In this document: piece after piece, positions 43,632 through 51,691 of the stretch
Layout: each line of letters begins with the position of its first letter
Position numbering within the stretch: the first letter of the stretch is position 1
Assembly (NCBI GenBank): GCA_023436145.1
Contig: JAEZKP010000010.1
Span: 26,282-90,281, forward strand
Direction of reading: 5' to 3'
DNA: 64,000 nucleotides
Origin: Fibrobacterota bacterium
GTDB lineage: Bacteria > Fibrobacterota > Chitinivibrionia > Chitinivibrionales > Chitinispirillaceae
The notes under the pieces: generated by a model
Seen by the model: only the letters and a program-made list of their open reading frames with translations
Told to the model about the DNA's origin: nothing
The model's database searches: none
Program-made: the position numbers and the translations under genes

Positions 43632-46600
43632 TTAAAAGTAGGCCAGCAGAATTGTGCTGTTAGTAAAATCAGCGACACTTCCCTTATTGAAAATTAATTT
43701 TGTATTTGACACTTGAAGCTCAAGATTCGGCTGAAATTTAATCCTGAGTCCAAACGAGTAGCTGATTTCCGGTGTTTTGTCAATATTACCATTATGTCTG
43801 TTCCATCGTATGTCGACATCGTGTGTATTGGAAAGGGCATAAATGAATCCGGCATCAAGAAAGTTCAATATCATAAGAACCTTGGGTCCAAATCTGATGT
43901 TGCTGCCATCGAGTCGATCCATATCTGCTTTCATTGCTGTTGATGTACGAAGCCATGGTTTCCAGAGTTTCTCGTAAAGTAACATACCCTGATGCTTCTG
44001 CCCGGTGGAAGAATAATTCCAGTCGAGTGTAAATGTATTACCCGCATCATAAATGAACTGAATTCTATTGAAAGTAGAGAAAGTTTTCTGGCTATCACTG
44101 TTTGCCCACTCACTTGTATTGGTAAGCAGCAAGCCGTTAAAAGGGTAGACATTTATTCCCAATTCTTTAGAAATGCGTGAATTCTGTTTTCCGTGCAGTC
44201 CAGAAAGTATATGCGAGACTGGAACATCAAGCGTACCAAAGCTGCAATTTACGCTTTGGGTAATTTTAGCTCTTGGAGAAAACCATCCCAGCGCCGGAGC
44301 CCACTGCCCCGGTTTCAGAACAACGCTCAAGGATCGGTCGATTGAATCAGTAGAGGTATGAGTTAGTGCGAATCTGCTGAATTTCAAATTGTAATACCCC
44401 AATACATCGACTCCCGGAGGTGCATCGGTCATTTGAAGATTCAGTGATGGTTTGATGTCTGATGAGGGCATTCCCGCAGTATTCATGCTTCCCCGGTAGA
44501 ATACCTCTCCGGAAAGCATTATCCGTTGTATAGGAGATAGCAGAAAACTACCGGTTGATAAACGTCCATGATTTCGTTTGCCCGAACCCGATTCCCCGGT
44601 TACACTTTCGATGTGCGTCAAATCGTAGCTTATCTTATAGAAACGGGTCAGTTTCTGAAGGAATAAGGAGGAGGTTTCATACAATCTGAATTTAACCTTG
44701 TCTTTGATATGATAAAGACTGTCAATGACGGTGACGGTGTCTTCAAGGGCATTGCTTTTTTCGATAACCGTCCGCCCTGCGCTTATCTCAAGAAATGGAA
44801 ACCCCTTAAATCGAACACCAGCATTCAATGCGAACCGCTCTTCAATTCCATCAGCTCCAAATTTCTGATGCTGGTAGTAGCTAAGTGGTAATTCCTGCCG
44901 TATATCATGTGAGATGGTAAAGTTATACTCCCCTTTCTGGGTTCCATAGCCTTGGGTCAGTGTATCAACTGAGATGAAATTCGAATCAGAGAACAGAGCG
45001 TTGGCAATGATACCGGTCCTTTCACCGATTCTGCTCTGCATTTGGGCGCTTCCGGCTTTCGAACTGTTGTTTATGTTGTAAAACATTTCCGGTTTGAATT
45101 GCAGCATAAAATTCTTTTCTTTACTTCTAAATTCAAGTGGAACCGCGATATTGACAATGTTGTTGAGTGAATCCCGGTCGATGCCTGTGTAGCCTGCCTG
45201 CGCTGAGATCCAGTCGGTTGGCGAGTAGGTCAAAGAGCCGTAATGCAATTTTCCGAAGTGACGGTCTGGTATCAGTTCTATAGTTGAAATATCGCCATCA
45301 GGAACTGTCTGTACTTTGTACTCCACAATAATAGAGGATGCCGGATCGATCGGCGCAAGGGTATTAAACGATAATTGCCCCCGTGTTGTGTTAAATGTAA
45401 ACGATGCCGTATCAAGCTCCTCGCCATCAATAAACACCCGGCACGACTGTTTGACATACTTTAGTGTGTCACCCAGGGAATCAGTTGAATCGGACAGGGA
45501 AAACCTGTAGATTCCATCTGCACGGTAAGGAATAATCTTTTTCACCGTGCGTGTAGTAATGAATCCGGATCCACCGGCGATACGCAGTTTCTTGCGGTCC
45601 CTGTTAGCAAGCCTGGCTTTACTCTCAATAACTGCACTTCCACCTTCCATGGAAACCGAAGGTAATAAAGGAGATTGGATCAGCCCGTTGTCCATGGTAC
45701 CAACACGTAGCGAATTTAAACGGTCGTTGCGATTCCCCCGATAGTAGATCCCTTTTTCAGGTGCGCTAATCCTGCTGGTATTGTTCAGATAGATATCTGC
45801 CATGCGGTCGTTTTTATCTGTGGTGTGAATATTTAAATCTCCCTTGAAGTTAGGTTTACCGAATTGGAATACCGGTTCTGTTCTATCCGCAGTTGAATCG
45901 ATTAAATGCGCTAGTGTACTGTCACCATCCTCATTTCTTTGCCATTCATAATGATCCTTAGTGATACGGTAGGTCGTATCATACCCGATCATTTCGAAGG
46001 TTATTCCAGTCTCAATACTTCCACTTATTTTCGTCTGATAACCGGGTGCATAACGCAATACACACTCCTCCTGATTCCAGGAAAATTTCCTGCTTTTCGC
46101 ATGCAGACCTTTTCTGGGAATGTGCTGCCATGCTTTCGTTCCTTTATCGTAGGTAGAGATGGTCGACGGTGAGACAAGAAGATAAAAAGCACCGATAGGA
46201 ATTATCTTTGAGATTTTTTCCTTCGACATCAGTGGATCGTATTCCAGGTAATCCATTGTTTCCTTGGACAAAGAGAATTTTCCAATCCGTTTGTCCGCTG
46301 AAACGATAAGTGAATCTCCAGCTTTTGAAACTGCATTTATCTTTCCGGGATTAGGAAGATTCAGAGAACGGACTAATCCACTCGCACAAGCGATTTTTTT
46401 GACACTGCTGCCATCACTGCAGTAGAGAACTGAATCTTCATCGTAAACATCGCTGGGGATCATCCCAAGGTCAGTGTGAACCCATGCGAATGATTCCGGC
46501 TGGTAGAGCGAAATCGATTTTCCGTCAAGCACTTTAAAGGTATTTGCTCCCGGATAAAAAACAGCAGAATCACTAAATGGTTTATCAAGAATATATCCGT

Positions 46601-47138
46601 TCCATTTTTCTGTCCCTGTAGTGAAACGGAACAGCTTATGGTGTCCCAATCCACAAACCTCGACTCCGTTTGTCCAGAGCCCAAGGATCTGATCCGTTTT
46701 ATCCGGGAGTTCGAACTCTATCCATTCCCTGCCGAGTTTATCGAACCTGAAAAGTGTGGTATTGGTGCTCAACCACAAATAATCGAAATCTACCGAAACT
46801 TTCCCCATAACAGCAGAATCGTTTGGAAGCGATATACGTTCGATACTCTGCGTAGCCATCTCTATTTGGTAAAATCCAGCGTTCGAGCAGACCCAAAGAT
46901 ACCCGTCATACTCTATACAATCGGTAAGCGTATCAATGTTTCTGGCTGGGTCGATACTAAACGGTTTTATTGTTCTGGAAAGTGAGGAAAAAAGCATGAT
47001 CCCGTTGGGGTGACAGATCCATGTGTTATCCCCTTTTTTATATACCCGCCATGAAATCGTCGACTCACCCATTACGACAGACCATAAGATGGCAATAAGA
47101 GCAGTCATATTGCATACATAACGAAAAGCCCGGTCCAC
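43632..47138 (-). CDS. Outer membrane propeller-barrel protein, cassette copy 2
   Basis: 1168-aa paralogue of the protein at 34007-37576, colinear from end to end: ISWRVYKKGDNTWICHPNGI against LQWRIYKSSSNCWLASPSGL, then GIYYRGNRNDRLNSLRVG, MEGGSAVIESKAR, CRVFIDGEELDTASFTFN and a terminal Phe (TILLAYF). The signal peptide ends near VVMGES. The GTG start at 47138 has GGGG five bases upstream. The order propeller, middle region, barrel is the same as in copy 1. First gene of the minus-strand cassette, so both cassettes are transcribed towards the centre. Clear sequence divergence implies an old duplication or separate acquisition. Confidence 0.75.
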   Translation of the reverse strand: MDRAFRYVCNMTALIAILWSVVMGESTISWRVYKKGDNTWICHPNGIMLFSSLSRTIKPFSIDPARNIDTLTDCIEYDGYLWVCSNAGFYQIEMATQSIERISLPNDSAVMGKVSVDFDYLWLSTNTTLFRFDKLGREWIEFELPDKTDQILGLWTNGVEVCGLGHHKLFRFTTGTEKWNGYILDKPFSDSAVFYPGANTFKVLDGKSISLYQPESFAWVHTDLGMIPSDVYDEDSVLYCSDGSSVKKIACASGLVRSLNLPNPGKINAVSKAGDSLIVSADKRIGKFSLSKETMDYLEYDPLMSKEKISKIIPIGAFYLLVSPSTISTYDKGTKAWQHIPRKGLHAKSRKFSWNQEECVLRYAPGYQTKISGSIETGITFEMIGYDTTYRITKDHYEWQRNEDGDSTLAHLIDSTADRTEPVFQFGKPNFKGDLNIHTTDKNDRMADIYLNNTSRISAPEKGIYYRGNRNDRLNSLRVGTMDNGLIQSPLLPSVSMEGGSAVIESKARLANRDRKKLRIAGGSGFITTRTVKKIIPYRADGIYRFSLSDSTDSLGDTLKYVKQSCRVFIDGEELDTASFTFNTTRGQLSFNTLAPIDPASSIIVEYKVQTVPDGDISTIELIPDRHFGKLHYGSLTYSPTDWISAQAGYTGIDRDSLNNIVNIAVPLEFRSKEKNFMLQFKPEMFYNINNSSKAGSAQMQSRIGERTGIIANALFSDSNFISVDTLTQGYGTQKGEYNFTISHDIRQELPLSYYQHQKFGADGIEERFALNAGVRFKGFPFLEISAGRTVIEKSNALEDTVTVIDSLYHIKDKVKFRLYETSSLFLQKLTRFYKISYDLTHIESVTGESGSGKRNHGRLSTGSFLLSPIQRIMLSGEVFYRGSMNTAGMPSSDIKPSLNLQMTDAPPGVDVLGYYNLKFSRFALTHTSTDSIDRSLSVVLKPGQWAPALGWFSPRAKITQSVNCSFGTLDVPVSHILSGLHGKQNSRISKELGINVYPFNGLLLTNTSEWANSDSQKTFSTFNRIQFIYDAGNTFTLDWNYSSTGQKHQGMLLYEKLWKPWLRTSTAMKADMDRLDGSNIRFGPKVLMILNFLDAGFIYALSNTHDVDIRWNRHNGNIDKTPEISYSFGLRIKFQPNLELQVSNTKLIFNKGSVADFTNSTILLAYF

Positions 47139-48363
47139 ATGGTCCCCTTTCGGCTTCAGAAAGTCTCTTTACATCAGCCACTTTGTTAATTGAATAGAGT
47201 ATAACATTGCTTTCATAGAGTACAAATGTCTGGTTTAAATTATGAAAAGTAAAAATAGTTCTCCGGAATATGACACCGCAGCTGACTGGCTCTTCTTTTT
47301 CATGAACAAACATCTTTTAAAGCTTCACCATTACTCTTTTTAACCTCAGCCCATCCATATTCCGGCTATTGGTCACAGATCACAGAGATTAATCAGCTTT
47401 TTTCTAATAACAATATTACTAATTGCAAAGCTGCAATTACAGCAGTGGCACGCGGCAGGGTAGATTTTCAAAAATAAAATGATACGCCTTCTTAACATCA
47501 TCACCGCTGTTCTAATTACATTAATTAACCAGCTCTTAAACCACATCAAAAAGCAAACTGGGAGTTATCACCACATAATCGCAAGCGATTCACTTCTACC
47601 AAAAAATCAACCGGGTCCGATGAAAAAACATGGAAAACAATCGTAAAAACATTTATTAAAAAAATCTGACAGTCAGAGTCAATTTATCCACACGCTTTGG
47701 TTTTCAGGTAAATAATTTATCTTTACAGCCTTTAAAATATGAAAATTTGTGATGACACTTCAATGAACGAATGGTTACATGCAGTTTATTTTCTTGAACC
47801 GACCTTTATTTAAAAAAGATATATATTTTCATCTGAAAATATATATCTTTTTATTGTATTAATGCAGAAATCATCAGTTGGTCCACACATTTTTCAATTC
47901 AATATAGTTAATAAACTAAAATGAATAAATCATACATAATATGGTAGTAGCAAAAATGAAGGTGGTTTTCAGCTCTATAGTTGACAGCATCTGCAACCGG
48001 ATGTATGGCATGCACACAGGCCATAGGAGAACGATTAAGATAAGTTATTTACGCTACTTCATTTTACAGAAACGGCTAGGTCAGCAGGATAAATATCATG
48101 TATAACATTTTATTTTTCTTCTCAATCTGCTGATATTTTCCGGTTTTGTTTTCGCAGATCAAATATTTGTGCTGCCGGTTAATAGCCCCAATATTTTGGG
48201 CAATCATCATCAGCTTATCCGGGGGAGTTTGATGTAATAAAATCAGAATAAAGCACCTAAAGTACTCAGCCTGGCCATACATGTAAAATGGAATTCTGAA
48301 AGTTTCCATTACTGAGAGATTCTATCACTGGAACAAAGATAAATCTGAGAGTTTTGAACAGTA
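47139..48363. other. 1.2-kb gene-free region
   Basis: 1,225 bp of AT-rich DNA. ORFs of 77-82 codons on the minus strand show no motif, no Shine-Dalgarno and odd composition, so I do not call them. The only clear structure is the long hairpin at 47813-47852. The promoter of the cassette copy 2 operon should lie near 47150-47300. I found no RNA gene signature. Confidence 0.55.
47813..47852. terminator. Perfect 18-bp hairpin
   Basis: AAAAAGATATATATTTTC (47813-47830), loop ATCT, and the exact reverse complement (47835-47852). The terminal A and T runs make it terminator-like on both strands, but no called gene ends nearby; the closest minus-strand gene ends 511 bases away at 48364. Confidence 0.5.
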
Positions 48364-49437
48364 CTATTTTTTTTCCAGAATCGGCTTTATCATATCAGCC
48401 AGCTTTATGGCTATTTTTCTATGAGCAATAATTCCCGGATGCCAGTCGCAGCCACGCTCATACACTGGTATCGGGTCGTATGAAAAAAAATGAATTCTGG
48501 TATTGCCCAGTGCTTTTTCTTTTTCCACCAAGTTATAAATCAGGCTTTTTAGCGGCTCTTTATCGGTTGCCATACATACGATATCTACATCAGGATAAAT
48601 CTGATATATGAATTGAAGAAATGACCAGTAATTATTAATAAAAAGCGTTGAAGGTGGATGTGGTCTGGTTGAAAAATCATTAGTACCAAGATTCACTACC
48701 ACAACATGTGGAATCCATCTGTTAAATTCCCAGGTGATTTCTGGTTCATTTAATAAGGTTCTGGTAAAAAATTCAGAATAGGTTTCGGCTGATCTTATAA
48801 ATGGAGAAGCCCAGTTCCTCACTATACCTTTACTGCTGATAGCTATTACAGCAGATTCAGCATTCAGCAATCTTGCAGCAACCGGACCATATGAATAGTA
48901 ACAGTTTGAGAGATCAGGAATAGTTTCACTAACGCACCGAAGGATTTTTGATTCATTCCCGAATCCATTTAATGTTGAAGCCCCAATAAATTCAATCCGG
49001 TATTGCGGATTAACAGTGAGTGGAAGCAGTTTCTTTCCGTTATCCAGAATAATTCCTCTGAATTGAGACACAGCTCCTTTGCGTACATATCGCTTAGTAA
49101 TTAAAAGTTTATGTACAGTATCCTTTAAACCTGAAACCAGATTATATGTATTAACCTGCCCGGAATCGGTTTTTAATATTTTTACCAGTGTATCATCGAT
49201 GAATATGTTAAATGATTCGCCAGCGCCATGCATCAATATGTCACAGGAGGTTCCCTCAAATGATGCCTCAATTGAAACATTGGGCCAATCAAAACGATAA
49301 TTATATGGGTTGTGTTTATCAATTCTTCCTGTATACCTGATATCAGGTTGACTTGGTACAAAGAGAGACCCGGCATACGGAAAATCCGTTTTCAAAACAA
49401 AGCAGATAATGATTATGCTTAATCGTGAAAAATGCAA
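48364..49437 (-). CDS. Secreted CE2-like SGNH esterase
   Basis: 357-aa exported protein with the two-domain plan of carbohydrate esterase family 2: an N-terminal jelly-roll-like domain (about 30-140, YTGRIDKHNPYNYRFDWPNVSIEASFEG) and a C-terminal SGNH hydrolase. The nucleophile block reads IGAST (Ser154), where the family usually has GDS. Block III is VVNLGTNDF and the Asp/His block DWHP has Asp331 and His333. CE2 enzymes remove acetyl groups from hemicellulose-type sugars; substrate preference here is inferred. The Gly-Asp to Gly-Ala change may alter activity. A 476-base gene-free stretch separates it from the phosphoesterase gene. Confidence 0.8.
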   Translation of the reverse strand: MHFSRLSIIIICFVLKTDFPYAGSLFVPSQPDIRYTGRIDKHNPYNYRFDWPNVSIEASFEGTSCDILMHGAGESFNIFIDDTLVKILKTDSGQVNTYNLVSGLKDTVHKLLITKRYVRKGAVSQFRGIILDNGKKLLPLTVNPQYRIEFIGASTLNGFGNESKILRCVSETIPDLSNCYYSYGPVAARLLNAESAVIAISSKGIVRNWASPFIRSAETYSEFFTRTLLNEPEITWEFNRWIPHVVVVNLGTNDFSTRPHPPSTLFINNYWSFLQFIYQIYPDVDIVCMATDKEPLKSLIYNLVEKEKALGNTRIHFFSYDPIPVYERGCDWHPGIIAHRKIAIKLADMIKPILEKK

Positions 49438-49913
49438 AAGTACCCCTGAAAATCAGTATAACTATTATCTTTTCAAAATGACCCCTCTACCCCTACGTCC
49501 AGATGATTTCCTATCGGGACTGCAGAGAGTGCTTCCAATCCACCGCAGTAGTCTGCTACCTGTCCTCCGCAGTAGTCTGCTACGGAAGGTGGACGGAAGG
49601 CGGGAACCCATCTTTTCCTTATATTTTGAGGATGAATGCCCTATAAAACAACCGGACACGACTTATTTAGAGTATTTTGAACAGATACCAATTAACATAG
49701 ATTCGTGTGTACATTACAGGCAACTATTAAAATGCGTTTTAACAGTTATTTTTTTTGGAGTAGACAAATCATTGTCTGTGCAGGATGGTGAATCCGTTAG
49801 CAATATGGCAGGCAGGTTTTGCTTTTCAGATATCACAATTCCAAAAGAAAGGACTGAAAAACTTAAAGCAGGTAACCAATGTGTTCGCAATCACTGATTG
49901 AGAAGGTAAAGTT
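49438..49913. other. Gene-free region with short direct repeat
   Basis: 476 bp between two minus-strand genes. An ORF of 162 codons on the plus strand crosses it and the start of the esterase gene, but its composition is unlike a protein and it has no motif. The region contains two copies of a 17-base word (49543-49583) inside a G/C-richer patch, and GGAAGGTGGA / GGAAGGCGGG words beside it. Confidence 0.6.
49543..49583. repeat. Direct repeat CCGCAGTAGTCTGCTAC x2
   Basis: CCGCAGTAGTCTGCTAC at 49543-49559 and again at 49567-49583, period 24, with flanking bases also similar. It may be a remnant of an intergenic repeat element. Confidence 0.75.
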
Positions 49914-50807
49914 TTATGATGCTTTCAACTGGATAATCAATATTTGCGGGCGGGCAAAAAAACGTATGGGCAATTGAACTGTACCGATGCCATTGGAGAT
50001 CAATACCGGGATCGAATTGACAATTTCCTTGCCTGTTCGAAATTTCTGTCCATAGCGGGATGGCACCTTTGGAGCATATAGACCAAACAAAGTAACCTGT
50101 CCTCCATGAGTATGTCCGGATAAAATCAGATCCACTTTATCGCTTTTCAAATCCATTGCATAATCGGGACTGTGAGACACCAGAAGTACAAAATCGTCTG
50201 ATTGAGTTTTATCGGTTGTAATTTCCGGTTTCTGAACATCCTCACAATGATCACCTACTCCCCCGATCCTTATTCTCTGATTGTTTTTTTGAATCCAGAA
50301 TGCGTTATTATCTATGGAATGGATACCTTGAGCAGCCATCGCTTCCCGGGTTTCTTTAGCCCCCTGCCAGTGATCGTGATTACCTAAAACAGCGTAAACC
50401 CCATAAAGAGCGGATAGCTTTCCCAATTCTTCAAAACACCCTTTAATATAATAGGGGCTTCCTTCCACATAATCCCCCCCCAGAAGTGCCAGATGAGGGT
50501 CGAGTTTATTAGCCAACTTTATCACATTTCTTACTCTTGATCTGGAAAAAAATCTGCCATGATGAATATCGGTGAGAAATACGATTCTGGTATTATCAAA
50601 TGAAACCGGGATATCCGGATCGGTTATAATATAGTGTTTCTGCTCGATCCAGAAGGGCTCAATAAAAGAATAGATTACGGTTATAACAAACAGTGCTGCA
50701 TTGACCGGCAGCAATAATTTCATTTTTGGATGGTGAGTTTTTCTAAGAGAGATATTCTGTGCTTTTTGGGAGTTCATGTGTTGCTTTTTAACAGTTTTTG
50801 TTTCCAT
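49914..50807 (-). CDS. YkuE-like membrane-anchored metallophosphoesterase
   Basis: 297-aa protein. An N-terminal membrane anchor (LLLPVNAALFVITVIYSF, about 32-49) is followed by a calcineurin-like phosphoesterase: FLTDIHHGRFF, LLGGDYV, VLGNHDHW, VSHSPD and SGHTHGGQ supply the two-metal ligands in family order. Related proteins hydrolyse lipid-linked phosphates (UDP-glucosamine/lipid A or lipoteichoic acid intermediates), so an envelope role is likely. The first ATG (50807) is used; an internal Met at residue 11 is possible. Confidence 0.88.
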   Translation of the reverse strand: METKTVKKQHMNSQKAQNISLRKTHHPKMKLLLPVNAALFVITVIYSFIEPFWIEQKHYIITDPDIPVSFDNTRIVFLTDIHHGRFFSRSRVRNVIKLANKLDPHLALLGGDYVEGSPYYIKGCFEELGKLSALYGVYAVLGNHDHWQGAKETREAMAAQGIHSIDNNAFWIQKNNQRIRIGGVGDHCEDVQKPEITTDKTQSDDFVLLVSHSPDYAMDLKSDKVDLILSGHTHGGQVTLFGLYAPKVPSRYGQKFRTGKEIVNSIPVLISNGIGTVQLPIRFFARPQILIIQLKAS

Positions 50808-50932
50808 GAAAATGTTTCAGATCAAAAGTCGTGCCGCAGAAGAGAGAAGGACGAAGGAAAAAAGAGTGGCAAATCCAATGTAAAGCACTTCTGTTCCTTC
50901 CCCCCCACAAAAATGGCTGACCAGGCCGTCTC

Positions 50933-51454
50933 TCATTCCCCACTGCTTATAAACCGCTTCCTGTACACTCTATGCGAAAACCCATTAAACATTGTATTTT
51001 TCTCATATTTCAAATTGTTCTTCTCTGCTACCCGGATAGACGGATAATTAATCTCTCTTATCAGGGAGATAATACTATTCTTTTTCAACACCTTCTCTGC
51101 ATACTCCAGACATCCCGCTGCCGCCTCCGTACCATAACCCCTCCCCCAGTATCCGTCATTAATTCTGTAACCGACCTCCAGTTCCTCTTTTCCATCAACG
51201 GTTTGTTTCAATAGCCCGCATATCCCTAAAAAACGGTTATCCTCTTTTCTTATCACTGCCCAAAAAGATGTCCCCTCTTCCTTGTACTTTCTTTGTACCT
51301 TCTCCAGAAACTCTTTTGATTCCTCCAGATTTAATGTCTTGGGGAAATACTGATGCACTTTTTCATTTGAGAGCAACTCATATAACTCCTGGAAATGCTC
51401 TTCTGATAATTCCTCCAGAATCAGTCTTTTGGTTTGAAGTATTTTTTTTGCCAT
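50933..51454 (-). CDS. GNAT N-acetyltransferase (RimJ/RimL type)
   Basis: 173-aa acetyltransferase. Family features: TKRLILEELSEEHFQELYELL at the start, the acetyl-CoA loop YWGRGYGTEAAAGCLEYA, and the NYPSIRVAEKNNLKYEKN end segment. It acetylates an amino group, probably of a protein N-terminus or a small amine; the substrate is unknown. It lies upstream of the phosphoesterase gene on the same strand with a 125-base gap. Confidence 0.85.
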   Translation of the reverse strand: MAKKILQTKRLILEELSEEHFQELYELLSNEKVHQYFPKTLNLEESKEFLEKVQRKYKEEGTSFWAVIRKEDNRFLGICGLLKQTVDGKEELEVGYRINDGYWGRGYGTEAAAGCLEYAEKVLKKNSIISLIREINYPSIRVAEKNNLKYEKNTMFNGFSHRVYRKRFISSGE

Positions 51455-51691
51455 TTATGTCCTTTTTTTGGGCATTTTTGGATTGCCATTTTATTTGCTC
51501 CGTCCCCTTTAGGTTCACAGAAGCTCTAAGAGAATGTACACGTTCCTTCACCATCAAGCTGCGTACAAATCGAATAGCGTTCCATTTACCCACAGTCAAA
51601 CCGGTAGGTATTACTATTGCTATTTCTGTCCTGAATATAATGTACTTTGCTCTGTTTAATCCATCTCCAACTAGAAATTAATCTAGTCCTG

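Noticed and set aside
47139..48363. tRNA or other structured RNA gene
   Set aside because: No T-loop-like GGTTCGAATCC or acceptor pairing was found; only an AT-rich hairpin is visible.
49409..49897. 162-codon ORF on the plus strand
   Set aside because: It overlaps the start of the esterase gene antisense, has no motif or ribosome site, and its residues reflect the local nucleotide repeat.
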